This document shows positions 14,643-22,922 of a DNA stretch of 23,019 nt, piece by piece. The translations under genes and the position numbers were made by a program. The notes below the pieces were generated by a model, which was not told the origin of the DNA, made no database searches, and worked only from the letters and a program-made list of their open reading frames with translations. Each line of letters opens with the position of its first letter. Position 1 is the first letter of the stretch. The stretch comes from Modestobacter sp. (GTDB taxonomy: Bacteria; Actinomycetota; Actinomycetes; Mycobacteriales; Geodermatophilaceae), in contig JAOPVN010000313.1 in NCBI GenBank assembly GCA_025966175.1, forward strand, positions 1 to 23,019, written 5' to 3'.

Positions 14643-15950
14643 GTGGCTCAGTTCAGAGGGACAGGAAGGATCACCGCCGCGGTCGCGGCGGCGCTCCTGC
14701 TCAGCGCCTGCGGCAGCGGCGGCAGCGGCGGCGGCGACACGGGAAGCGGTTCGCAGCTCAGCGACGGGCCGGTCACCCTGCGGATGGTCTGGTGGGGCAA
14801 CGACGTGCGCGCCCAGGCCACCCAGGCGGCCATCGCCGCCTTCCAGAAGGAGCACTCGAACATCACGGTCGAGACCGAGTCGCTGCCCTTCGACGGGTAC
14901 CACGACAAGCTCTCCACCCAGATCGCCGCGAACGACGCGCCCGACGTCATCCAGCTGCAGGGTGAGTTCATGGCCCAGTACGGGACGCAGGGAGCGCTGC
15001 TCGAGCTGACCGACGTGGACACGTCGAAGCTGGACGAGGGAACGACCAAGAACGGGAACATCGACGGCCAGCAGGTCGCCGTGCCCACCGGCCTGTCCAC
15101 CCTCGCGATCGTGGCGAACCCGGCGCTCTTCGCCCAGGCCGGCGTGCCGATGCCGGATGACAAGACCTGGACGTGGGACGACTTCGCCGACATCACCAAG
15201 CAGATCTCGGACAAGTCGCCCGACGGGATCTACGGCACGAAGTCGCTGGGCTGGGACATCACCGAGGCGGCGACCTGGGTCGCGCAGCAGGGCGATGAGC
15301 TGTTCACCAAGGACGGCGGGCTCGGCGCGACCACCGACGACTTCGCCAGCCTCTTCGAGACGGCCAAGAAGCTCGTCGACGAAGGCGGTTCGCCCAGCGC
15401 ATCCGAGTCGAGCGAGCAGCTGACCCTCTCCCCGGAGCAGTCCGGCGTCGCCACCGGGCGTTACGCGATGCAGCTGGACGGCGTGAGCAACTTCCCGGCG
15501 CTGGAGAAGGCCCTGGGCGGGGAGCTGAAGCTGCTGCGTCTCCCGTCCCAGACGGGCAAGCAGGGTGGCGCCAACATGAGCTTCGTGGCGTCCCAGTACT
15601 GGGGAGCGTCCTCGCGCACCGAGCACCCGGCCGAGGCCCAGCTGCTGATCGACTACCTGGCCAACTCCAGCGAGGCCGGCACGATCCTCGGCGTGAGCCG
15701 CAGCACCCCGGCCAACAGCGACATCCGGGAGGCGATCCTGCCGCAGCTCACCGGCGCCGACCAGGCGGTGGTCGACTTCATGAACGAGGTCAGCGACGAG
15801 GTCGTGCCGACCCGGCTCGCCCCTCCGGGTGCGGCCGCGTTCACGAAGAACTTCCAGCGCTACGCGTCGGAGGTCCTCTTCGGCCGGCAGACGCCGAAGG
15901 AAGCGGCGGACGGCCTGGTGCAGGAGACGAAGAGCGCACTGGGCAACTGA
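14643..15950 (+). CDS. Carbohydrate ABC transporter substrate-binding lipoprotein (CUT1 type)
   Basis: 435 residues from a GTG start with AGGGAG 7 nt upstream. The N-terminus is a lipoprotein signal: charged start, hydrophobic stretch, lipobox LSAC with the lipidated Cys23, followed by a Gly/Ser linker (GSGGSGGGDTGSGS) that tethers the domain to the membrane surface. The mature part is a SBP_bac_1 (MalE/UgpB) fold: VTLRMVWWGND at the start, HSNITVETESLPFDGYHDKL, and NDAPDVIQLQGEFMAQYG, typical of this class. It captures a sugar outside the cell for the divergently encoded permeases. It is divergent from the permease operon, shares its operators and ends at a strong hairpin before the repressor gene. 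Ligand unknown; two or more aromatic residues such as the WW near the start of the mature domain may stack on sugar rings. Confidence 0.93.
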   Translation: MAQFRGTGRITAAVAAALLLSACGSGGSGGGDTGSGSQLSDGPVTLRMVWWGNDVRAQATQAAIAAFQKEHSNITVETESLPFDGYHDKLSTQIAANDAPDVIQLQGEFMAQYGTQGALLELTDVDTSKLDEGTTKNGNIDGQQVAVPTGLSTLAIVANPALFAQAGVPMPDDKTWTWDDFADITKQISDKSPDGIYGTKSLGWDITEAATWVAQQGDELFTKDGGLGATTDDFASLFETAKKLVDEGGSPSASESSEQLTLSPEQSGVATGRYAMQLDGVSNFPALEKALGGELKLLRLPSQTGKQGGANMSFVASQYWGASSRTEHPAEAQLLIDYLANSSEAGTILGVSRSTPANSDIREAILPQLTGADQAVVDFMNEVSDEVVPTRLAPPGAAAFTKNFQRYASEVLFGRQTPKEAADGLVQETKSALGN

Positions 15951-15968
15951 GCCCGGGTCTCTGACCAC

Positions 15969-16014
15969 GCCCGAGAGGGGGTTCGTCCCGGTGCGGGCGA
16001 ACTCCCTCTCGGGC
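15969..16014 (+). terminator. Strong hairpin terminator after the binding-protein gene
   Basis: Two 17-nt arms (15969-15985 and 15998-16014, beginning GCCCGAGAGGG and ending CCCTCTCGGGC) pair with one G-U position across a 12-nt loop, 18 nt after the stop codon. There is no T-run, as is usual in actinobacterial terminators. It would insulate the repressor gene from the binding-protein transcript. Confidence 0.85.
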
Positions 16015-16103
16015 AGTCCATACCGCGCGAAGCAACGGCCCCGGCGCAGGTCAGCACCGTGTCACCGACCGGTGCGGCATGCTCACCTCGAGGGGTGCGG
16101 GGC

Positions 16104-16132
16104 TTGACCGTCGCACCAGACGCTCGGAGAAT
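16104..16132 (+). promoter_or_regulatory. Promoter of the LacI-family regulator gene
   Basis: TTGACC (16104-16109), a 17-nt spacer and GAGAAT (16127-16132) form a good promoter. The start point would be near 16139, inside the palindromic operator that begins 5 nt after the -10, giving a ~47-nt leader before GTG 16186. Confidence 0.6.
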
Positions 16133-16137
16133 CGCCA

Positions 16138-16151
16138 GGAATGCGCATTCC
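16138..16151. promoter_or_regulatory. Operator E: perfect palindrome at the regulator's own promoter
   Basis: GGAATGCGCATTCC is a perfect 14-bp inverted repeat with the central CG of LacI-family operators. It matches operators B and C at 10 of 14 positions and covers the expected transcription start of the regulator gene, suggesting autorepression. It also contains ATG 16141, which argues that this ATG is not the true start. Confidence 0.65.
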
Positions 16152-16185
16152 CTCATCGTCCGCGCACACGGCACGGGGAGCACCA

Positions 16186-17220
16186 GTGGTCGACCAGGCC
16201 GTGCCATCAGCCACTCTGATGGACGTCGCACGACTTGCCGGCGTGTCGCTGGCGACCGCCTCGCGATCGCTGAACGGCAGCACCCGCCAGGTCGGTGAGG
16301 ACCTGCGCCGCCGGGTGGTCCTCGCCGCGGTAGAGCTGAATTACACGGCGAACGCGCAGGCCCAGGCGATGGCACGCGGTCGCACCGACGTGGTCGGACT
16401 GCTGGTCCACGACATCGCGGACCCCTACTTCTCCTCCATCGCGGCCGGCGTCATGCGGGCCGCGGAGGACCACGGCCTGTTGGTGACGATGGCCAGCACG
16501 CTGCGGCGCCCGGAGAGCGAACTGGACTACGTCGCCGCACTGCGTGGCCAGCGGGCACGCGCGGTGGTGCTGGCCGGCAGCCGCGTCGACGACCCGGAGA
16601 TGCTCCGTCGGCTGGGCAGCGAGCTCGCCTCCTTCGAGGCGACCGGCGGTCGTGCGGTCATGATCAGCCAGAAGAAGCTGCCGGTCGACACGGTCCTGCT
16701 CGAGAACCGGGCCGGCGCGAAGGCGCTGGCGGAGTCGCTGGTCGGCCTCGGGCACCGGCGCTTCGCCGTCCTGTCCGGGCCGCGGGACCTGCTGACCTCC
16801 CGGGACCGGCTCGCCGGCTTCCAGTCGGGGCTGGCCGCGGCCGGCGGGGAGCTGGACCCGCGCAACGTGCTGCAGGACAGCTTCACGCGCGACGGCGGGC
16901 TCTCGGCCATGACCCGGCTGCTCGATCAGGGCACCGACGCCACCTGCGTGTTCGCGGCCAACGACGTGATGGCGGTCGGGGCGATGGCCGCCCTGCGCCA
17001 GCAGGGGATCGGCCTGCCGGGCCGGATCGCGGTGGCCGGGTTCGACGACATCCTGACCCTCCGCGACATCACGCCCGGACTCACCACGGTCCGGCTGCCG
17101 CTGGAGGAGGTCGGCGCCGCAGCCATCGACCTGGTGCTGCAGCCGCGCGGCGACCGACCCCGGGTGCGCCGGGTCAAGGGCCAGGTCGTGCTGCGGGACA
17201 GCACTCCCCCGCTGACCTGA
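16186..17220 (+). CDS. LacI-family transcriptional repressor
   Basis: 344 residues from GTG 16186. The N-terminal helix-turn-helix and hinge are clear: TLMDVARLAGVSLATASRSL (residues ~10-29), then ELNYTANAQAQAMARGRTDV, including the hinge-helix region that enters the minor groove. The rest is the periplasmic-binding-like ligand domain (VGLLVHDIADPYFSSIAAGV, VFAANDVMAVGAMAALRQ, IAVAGFDDI). It should bind a sugar or intermediate and release the operators described here. ATG 16141 opens the same frame 15 codons earlier, but GTG 16186 has GGGGAG 5 nt upstream, gives a standard LacI N-terminus and leaves the palindromic operator outside the gene. It lies between the two halves of the locus it most likely controls; targets are inferred from shared sites. 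Confidence 0.93.
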   Translation: MVDQAVPSATLMDVARLAGVSLATASRSLNGSTRQVGEDLRRRVVLAAVELNYTANAQAQAMARGRTDVVGLLVHDIADPYFSSIAAGVMRAAEDHGLLVTMASTLRRPESELDYVAALRGQRARAVVLAGSRVDDPEMLRRLGSELASFEATGGRAVMISQKKLPVDTVLLENRAGAKALAESLVGLGHRRFAVLSGPRDLLTSRDRLAGFQSGLAAAGGELDPRNVLQDSFTRDGGLSAMTRLLDQGTDATCVFAANDVMAVGAMAALRQQGIGLPGRIAVAGFDDILTLRDITPGLTTVRLPLEEVGAAAIDLVLQPRGDRPRVRRVKGQVVLRDSTPPLT

Positions 17221-17232
17221 GGCACGCCCACC

Positions 17233-17250
17233 ACGGACGGCGGCGTCCGT
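17233..17250 (+). terminator. Short hairpin after the regulator gene
   Basis: ACGGACG and CGTCCGT pair as a 7-bp stem with a 4-nt loop (GCGG), 13 nt after the regulator's stop. It could end or weaken that transcript ahead of the next promoter. Confidence 0.5.
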
Positions 17251-17368
17251 CGTCGGCTCACCGGAGACCCTCCCGGCGGATCGCTCCCCCGGTCCGGCGG
17301 CCTGCGCGCGCCCACCGGACCGGTCGCGCTGCGGCGGGCGGTGCACGCCGACCTCGGCGCCTCGCGTC

Positions 17369-17382
17369 GGTAAGTGTTTTCC
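17369..17382. promoter_or_regulatory. Operator D: weaker LacI-type upstream site
   Basis: GGTAAGTGTTTTCC keeps the outer GG and TTCC and partial symmetry but lacks the central CG. It lies 67 bp upstream of operator C and 18 nt before the -35, where an auxiliary site could support looping or cooperative binding. Confidence 0.4.
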
Positions 17383-17400
17383 AAACCCTGCACCACGCTC

Positions 17401-17430
17401 TTGTCAGCTGCATCACTCCCTACCTAGGGT
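17401..17430 (+). promoter_or_regulatory. Promoter of the oxidoreductase-DUF993-glycerate kinase operon
   Basis: TTGTCA (17401-17406), an 18-nt spacer and TAGGGT (17425-17430, TANNNT) place the start near 17437, within operator C and about 29 nt before the first ATG. Confidence 0.6.
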
Positions 17431-17435
17431 GGGGC

Positions 17436-17449
17436 GGCAAACGCTTTCC
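17436..17449. promoter_or_regulatory. Operator C: LacI-type site over the start of the rightward operon
   Basis: GGCAAACGCTTTCC has 5 of 7 half-site positions symmetrical and the shared CGCTTTCC half. It begins 5 nt after the -10, as at the regulator and leftward promoters, and ends one base before the AGGAGG ribosome binding site (17451-17456). Confidence 0.65.
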
Positions 17450-17465
17450 AAGGAGGAACGGGTCG

Positions 17466-18617
17466 ATGGCACAGCAGTCGCTGGGTGTGGTCATGAACGG
17501 GGTCACGGGTCGGATGGGATACCGGCAGCACCTCGTGCGCTCGGTGCTCGCGATCCAGGAGCAGGGAGGGGTCGAGCTCTCCGACGGCACGCGCGTGCAG
17601 CTCGAGCCGCTGCTGGTCGGGCGCAACGAGAACAAGCTCCGCGAGATCGCCGAGCGGCACGGCCTCACCCGCTGGACCACCGATCTGGACGCGGCGCTCT
17701 CCGACAGCAACTACCCGCTGTACTTCGACGCCCAGCTGACGAGCGTCCGCGAGGAGTCCATCGTCGCGGCCATCGACGCCGGCAAGGACATCTACACCGA
17801 GAAGCCGGTCGCCACGGGTGTCGCCGGGGCCCTCGACCTGGCGCGCCGGGCGAAGCGGGCGGGGGTGAAGAACGGCGTCGTCCACGACAAGCTCTACCTG
17901 CCGGGGCTGCTCAAGCTCAAGCGGCTCGTCGACGGCGGCTTCTTCGGCCGGGTCCTCTCGGTGCGCGGCGAGTTCGGCTACTGGGTCTTCGAGGGCGACT
18001 GGCAGCAGGCGCAGCGGCCGAGCTGGAACTACCGGGCCCAGGACGGCGGCGGGATCGTCGTCGACATGTTCTGTCACTGGGACTACGTGCTGCACAACCT
18101 CTTCGGCCGGGTACAGGCCGTGACCGCCAAGGCGGTCACCCACATCCCGGAGCGCTGGGACGAGCAGAACCGCGGGTACGAGGCGACCGCGGACGATGCC
18201 GCCTACGCGATCTTCGAGCTCGAGGGCGGCGTCATCGCCCAGCTGAACTCCTCCTGGGCCGTCCGCGTGCACCGCGACGAGCTCGTCGAGTTCCAGGTCG
18301 ACGGCACGCACGGCAGCGCCGTCGCGGGGCTGCAGCGCTGCGTCGTCCAGTCGCGCGCCACGACCCCGAAGCCGGTCTGGAACCCCGACCTGCCCGAGAC
18401 CAACCGGTACCGGGAGCAGTGGCAGGAGGTGCCGGACAACGCCGTCATGGACAACGGCTTCAAGGCGCAGTGGGAGCAGTTCATCCGGCACGTCGTCGAG
18501 GACGCCCCGCACACCTACGACTTCCTGGCCGGAGCACGGGGGGTGCAGCTCGCGGAGGCGGGCCTGGAGTCCTCGGCCAAGGCCTGCCGGGTGGAGTTGC
18601 CGGAGCTCTCGCTGTGA
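17466..18617 (+). CDS. Gfo/Idh/MocA-family oxidoreductase
   Basis: 383 residues. The N-terminal Rossmann domain starts LGVVMNGVTGRMGYRQH with the nucleotide loop GVTGRMG (12-18), and the family hallmark EKP is at 112-114 (YTEKPVATG). The C-terminal domain has the catalytic-region pattern GGGIVVDMFCHWDYVLHN with Asp200, His204 and His210, where this family normally keeps its DxxxH residues. Members oxidise or reduce a sugar hydroxyl/keto group with NAD(P), often to a keto-sugar, or act on inositols. ATG 17466 follows AGGAGG by 9 nt. It is the first gene of a five-gene operon and ends in a GTGA overlap with the DUF993 gene. It should perform the oxidation step of this pathway; substrate and carbon position are unknown. 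The insert near residues 30-50 before the second strand is longer than usual. Confidence 0.92.
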   Translation: MAQQSLGVVMNGVTGRMGYRQHLVRSVLAIQEQGGVELSDGTRVQLEPLLVGRNENKLREIAERHGLTRWTTDLDAALSDSNYPLYFDAQLTSVREESIVAAIDAGKDIYTEKPVATGVAGALDLARRAKRAGVKNGVVHDKLYLPGLLKLKRLVDGGFFGRVLSVRGEFGYWVFEGDWQQAQRPSWNYRAQDGGGIVVDMFCHWDYVLHNLFGRVQAVTAKAVTHIPERWDEQNRGYEATADDAAYAIFELEGGVIAQLNSSWAVRVHRDELVEFQVDGTHGSAVAGLQRCVVQSRATTPKPVWNPDLPETNRYREQWQEVPDNAVMDNGFKAQWEQFIRHVVEDAPHTYDFLAGARGVQLAEAGLESSAKACRVELPELSL

Positions 18618-19777
18618 CCGTCGACGTCCGGCTGCCGGCGCTCGACGGAACGGTCGAGGCGTTCCGGTTCCGCGAGCCCACGCAGTGGAGCCGGCCCACC
18701 GGGCCGGTCCGCAGCCGGGTCGCCTTCGCCGCCGCGCACGTCGTCGCCGATCCGTTGCAGGACAACAGCCCGGGCGCGCCGGCCGGGGTCGACTGGGACA
18801 GCACCCTCGCCTTCCGCCGGCACCTGTGGAGCTACGGGCTGGGGCTGGCCGAGGCCATGGACACCGCTCAGCGCGGGATGGGTCTGGACTGGGCCGCCAC
18901 CCAGGAGCTGATCCGCCGCAGCGCGGCGGAGGCGCGGGCGGTCGGCGGTCGCATCGCCGCCGGTGCGGGGACCGATCACCTGCCGGCGGACGCGCTGTCG
19001 CTGGACGACGTGGCCGCGGGCTACGAGGAGCAGCTGGCCGTTGTCGAGCAGGCCGGGGCCCAGGTCATCCTGATGGCCAGCCGCCAGCTCGCCCGCCTCG
19101 CGCGCACCCCCGAGGACTACCGGAAGGTGTACGACCGGCTCCTCGGCCAGGTCAGCCAGCCCGTCGTCCTGCACTGGCTCGGCCCGATGTTCGACCCCGC
19201 ACTGGAGGGCTACTGGGGCTCGGCGGACGTCGACGGCGCCACCGAGGCGTTCCTGGGCCTGGTCACCGACCACGCGGCGAAGGTGGACGGCGTCAAGGTG
19301 TCCCTGCTGGACGCCGAGCACGAGAAGCGGCTCCGCAGCCGGCTCCCGGCCGGCGTGCGGCTGTACACCGGCGACGACTTCAACTACCCCGAGCTGATCC
19401 GCGGCGACGGCGAGCACCACAGCGACGCGCTCCTCGGGATCTTCGCGGCGATCGCCCCCGCAGCCTCGACCGCGCTCCAGGCGCTCGACGTAGGCGACGC
19501 CGCCGCCTACGACGCGGCGTTCGACCCGACGCTGCCGCTGGCCCGGCACGTGTTCGGTGCCCCGACGTACTACTACAAGACCGGCATCGCCTTCCTGTCG
19601 TGGCTCTCGGGCTTCCAGCCGGGGTTCTCGATGGTCGGCGGGTTGCAGAGCGCCCGCAGCGTCGTGCACCTCGCGCACACGGTGCGGCTGGCCGACCAGG
19701 CCGGTCTGCTGCCGGACCCCGACCTGGCCGCCCGCCGGGTCAGGAGCTTCCTCGAGACCTCCGGAGTGCCGCAGTGA
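18614..19777 (+). CDS. DUF993 family protein, dihydrodipicolinate-synthase-like aldolase/lyase
   Basis: 387 residues. I recognise the DUF993 family, distantly related to the dihydrodipicolinate synthase/N-acetylneuraminate lyase TIM barrels. Supporting pieces are QLAVVEQAGAQVILMASRQ (the 'v..GaD.i.v' strand region), PVVLHWLGPMFDP (~183-195), then VDGVKVSLLD with Lys228, placed like the Schiff-base lysine of the superfamily ('GiK.s'), and YTGDDFNYPELIRGDG (251-266), like the 'GdD......G..G' end of DHDPS. I infer an aldol cleavage or condensation through a lysine imine; no reaction is established for it to my knowledge. It is coupled to both neighbours by 4-nt GTGA overlaps, so it most likely acts on the product of the adjacent dehydrogenase and isomerase-like protein. 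The lysine assignment rests on pattern only. Confidence 0.85.
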   Translation: MTVDVRLPALDGTVEAFRFREPTQWSRPTGPVRSRVAFAAAHVVADPLQDNSPGAPAGVDWDSTLAFRRHLWSYGLGLAEAMDTAQRGMGLDWAATQELIRRSAAEARAVGGRIAAGAGTDHLPADALSLDDVAAGYEEQLAVVEQAGAQVILMASRQLARLARTPEDYRKVYDRLLGQVSQPVVLHWLGPMFDPALEGYWGSADVDGATEAFLGLVTDHAAKVDGVKVSLLDAEHEKRLRSRLPAGVRLYTGDDFNYPELIRGDGEHHSDALLGIFAAIAPAASTALQALDVGDAAAYDAAFDPTLPLARHVFGAPTYYYKTGIAFLSWLSGFQPGFSMVGGLQSARSVVHLAHTVRLADQAGLLPDPDLAARRVRSFLETSGVPQ

Positions 19778-20613
19778 CGATCGACCCCCGGCTGTCGAGC
19801 CTCTCGCTGAACCAGAAGACCACCAACTCCTGGTCCCTCGAGGAGGCGGTGGCGGGGGCCGAGCGGGCGGGCCTGTCGTGGATCGGCCTGTGGCGGGAAC
19901 CGGTGCAGCAGATCGGCGTCGACAAGGCGGCCCGGCTGGTGTCCGACGCCGGCCTGCAGGTCTCCTCGCTGTGCCGGGGCGGGTTCATCACCGCCGAGGA
20001 GGGCCCTGCGCGGCGGGCGTCCATCGCCGACAACGTCCGGGCGATCGAGGAGTCGGCGACCCTGGGCACGACCTGCCTGGTGATGGTCGTCGGCGGCCTG
20101 CCCGAGGGTTCGCGGGATCTCGCCGGTGCCCGCGAGCGGGTCGCCGAGGGGATCGCGGAACTGGCGCCGCACGCCGCGGCGCACGGCGTCCGCCTGGCGC
20201 TGGAGCCGATGAACCCGATCTACTGCGCCGACCGCGGCGTCCTGTCGACGCTGGGTCAGGCGCTGGACCTCGCGGAGCTGTTCCCGACCGAGCAGGTCGG
20301 TGTCGTCGTCGACACCTTCCACGTCTGGTGGGACCCGGCGGTCCTGCCCCAGATCGAGCGCGCCGCGGGTCGGATCGCCAGCTTCCAGGTCTGCGACTGG
20401 ATCACGCCGCTGCCGGCCGATGCGTTGTTGTCGCGCGGGATGATGGGCGACGGGCACATCGACTTCCCGGTCCTGCGACGGGCCGTCGAGGCCGCCGGGT
20501 ACGACGGCCCCACCGAGGTGGAGATCTTCAACGCCGACGTGTGGGCGAGCGACCCGGAGGCCGTGGTCTCGCTGATGTCGGAGCGCTACCTCAGCTGCGT
20601 CCTGGACAGCTGA
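19774..20613 (+). CDS. Sugar phosphate isomerase/epimerase-like TIM barrel (AP_endonuc_2 family), second copy
   Basis: 279 residues. The barrel ligands at strand ends are Glu144 (LALEPMNP), Asp180 (VVVDTFHVWWD) with nearby His183, and Glu250 (TEVEIFN). The fourth position, normally a His, is Gln205 (FQVCDW), the same substitution as in the paralogue at 8866-9732. MMGDGHIDFPVLRRAV is a typical 'GdG.id....l..l' block. Family members interconvert keto-sugars or inosose-type compounds or eliminate from them. It is not a recent duplicate of the other barrel: the two differ throughout. The GTG start overlaps the DUF993 stop as GTGA and the stop overlaps the kinase start as TGATG, so the operon is tightly coupled. 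I infer it rearranges the oxidised sugar before or after cleavage. Confidence 0.88.
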   Translation: MTIDPRLSSLSLNQKTTNSWSLEEAVAGAERAGLSWIGLWREPVQQIGVDKAARLVSDAGLQVSSLCRGGFITAEEGPARRASIADNVRAIEESATLGTTCLVMVVGGLPEGSRDLAGARERVAEGIAELAPHAAAHGVRLALEPMNPIYCADRGVLSTLGQALDLAELFPTEQVGVVVDTFHVWWDPAVLPQIERAAGRIASFQVCDWITPLPADALLSRGMMGDGHIDFPVLRRAVEAAGYDGPTEVEIFNADVWASDPEAVVSLMSERYLSCVLDS

Positions 20614-21755
20614 TGCGCGTCGTCCTGGCGCCGGACTCGTTCAAGGGCAGCGTCTCCGCGGTGGAGGTCGTCGCCGCGCTGTCGCGCGGGTGGGCGCTCG
20701 AGCGGCCGGAGGACGAGCTGATCCCGGTGCCGCTGGCGGACGGCGGCGAGGGCACCCTCGACGTGCTGGCCTCGTCCGACCCGGGCGCGACCTGGCAGAC
20801 CGTGCGGGTCACCGGACCGGACGGCGCGCCCGTCGACGCCCGCTGGCTGCTGCTCTCCGACGGCACGGCCGGCGTCGAGCTGGCCCGCTCGTCCGGACTG
20901 CCGCTCATGGGCACGCTGGACGCCGTGCACGCCACCACGGCCGGCTTGGGGGAACAGCTGCTCGCCGCGGTGCGGCACCCGCGCACCCGTCGGGTGCTGG
21001 TGGCCCTGGGTGGATCGGCCACGACCGACGGTGGGGCCGGGGCGCTGCAGGCCCTGGGCGCCCGGCTGGTCGACGTTTCGGGCAGCGAGGTCGGCCCCGG
21101 CGGGGCTGCGCTCCGGGAGCTCCGCCAGCTCGACCGGTCCGGGCTCGTCGAGCCACCCGCCGGCGGGGTGCGCTGCCTCGTGGACGTCACCGCGCCACTG
21201 CTCGGGCCGGTCGGCGCGGCGGCGCAGTTCGGACCGCAGAAGGGGGCGTCGTCCGACGACGTCGCCGTGCTGGAGGCCGCCCTGCGGCGCTATGCCGAGG
21301 TGGTCGGCGGCGCCCCCGACCAGCCCGGTGCGGGCGCAGCCGGCGGCACGGCCTTCGGTCTGGCGACCGTGTGGGGCGCCCGGCTGGTCCCCGGTGCTCC
21401 GGAGGTCGCCCAGGCCGCCGGTCTCCCCCGCCTCCTGGGCGACGCCGATCTCGTGGTCACCGGAGAGGGGCGCTTCGACGCGCAGTCCTTCGGCGGGAAG
21501 GTCGTCGGGCACGTGCTCGAGCAGGCCTCCGCCCTGGGCACGCCCCAGATGATCGTCGCGGGATCGGTGGCGGTCGCACCACCGTCGACCGTCGTGGCCA
21601 GCGCGGACCTCACCGGGCTCGCCGGCGGTCTCGACGCTGCGCTCGCCGACCCCCATCGCTGGCTGGTGGAGGCGGGCTCCCGGCTCGCCACCCAGGCCAC
21701 GTCACACATCTCCATCAACTCGGGGGCGCTGGCCACTCAGCGTTCCCACCCGTGA
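20613..21755 (+). CDS. Glycerate kinase (GlxK/GarK type)
   Basis: 380 residues, the usual size for the bacterial glycerate kinase family (Gly_kinase, type I). The start RVVLAPDSFKGSVSA is the family's most conserved signature; GGSATTDGGAGALQALGARL (~132-151) and FGPQKGAS (~206-213) are the other two hallmark blocks, and PLADGGEGT follows the first. It phosphorylates D-glycerate with ATP to 2- or 3-phosphoglycerate, which enters lower glycolysis. The ATG shares one base with the previous stop (TGATG). Its presence at the end of the enzyme set is the strongest clue that the pathway makes a three-carbon acid. It could alternatively serve general photorespiration-like or glycolate metabolism, but the overlap coupling favours the local pathway. 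Confidence 0.93.
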   Translation: MRVVLAPDSFKGSVSAVEVVAALSRGWALERPEDELIPVPLADGGEGTLDVLASSDPGATWQTVRVTGPDGAPVDARWLLLSDGTAGVELARSSGLPLMGTLDAVHATTAGLGEQLLAAVRHPRTRRVLVALGGSATTDGGAGALQALGARLVDVSGSEVGPGGAALRELRQLDRSGLVEPPAGGVRCLVDVTAPLLGPVGAAAQFGPQKGASSDDVAVLEAALRRYAEVVGGAPDQPGAGAAGGTAFGLATVWGARLVPGAPEVAQAAGLPRLLGDADLVVTGEGRFDAQSFGGKVVGHVLEQASALGTPQMIVAGSVAVAPPSTVVASADLTGLAGGLDAALADPHRWLVEAGSRLATQATSHISINSGALATQRSHP

Positions 21756-21767
21756 GAGGACACCACC

Positions 21768-22844
<1,077 letters not shown>

Positions 22845-22869
22845 CGGACGCGCTCGCGAACCCCAAGCC

Positions 22870-22906
22870 CGCGGGGTCCCGGGTGAGCAGGCCCCGGGAC
22901 CCCGCG
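22870..22906. terminator. Bidirectional hairpin terminator
   Basis: CGCGGGGTCCCGGG (22870-22883) and CCCGGGACCCCGCG (22893-22906) form a perfect 14-bp stem with a 9-nt loop, 25 nt after the ATPase stop and 16 nt from the stop of the leftward gene at the window edge. It fits termination of both converging transcripts. Confidence 0.85.
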
Positions 22907-22922
22907 ACAGCCCGTCCGGTGG

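Noticed and set aside
14705..14745. A GGC-rich repeat tract that looked like a microsatellite
   Set aside because: It encodes the Gly/Ser linker directly after the lipobox cysteine, a normal feature of actinobacterial binding lipoproteins.
17429..18613. In-frame upstream extension of the DUF993 gene
   Set aside because: It overlaps the complete oxidoreductase gene and lacks protein-like composition; the GTGA junction at 18614 gives a clean start.
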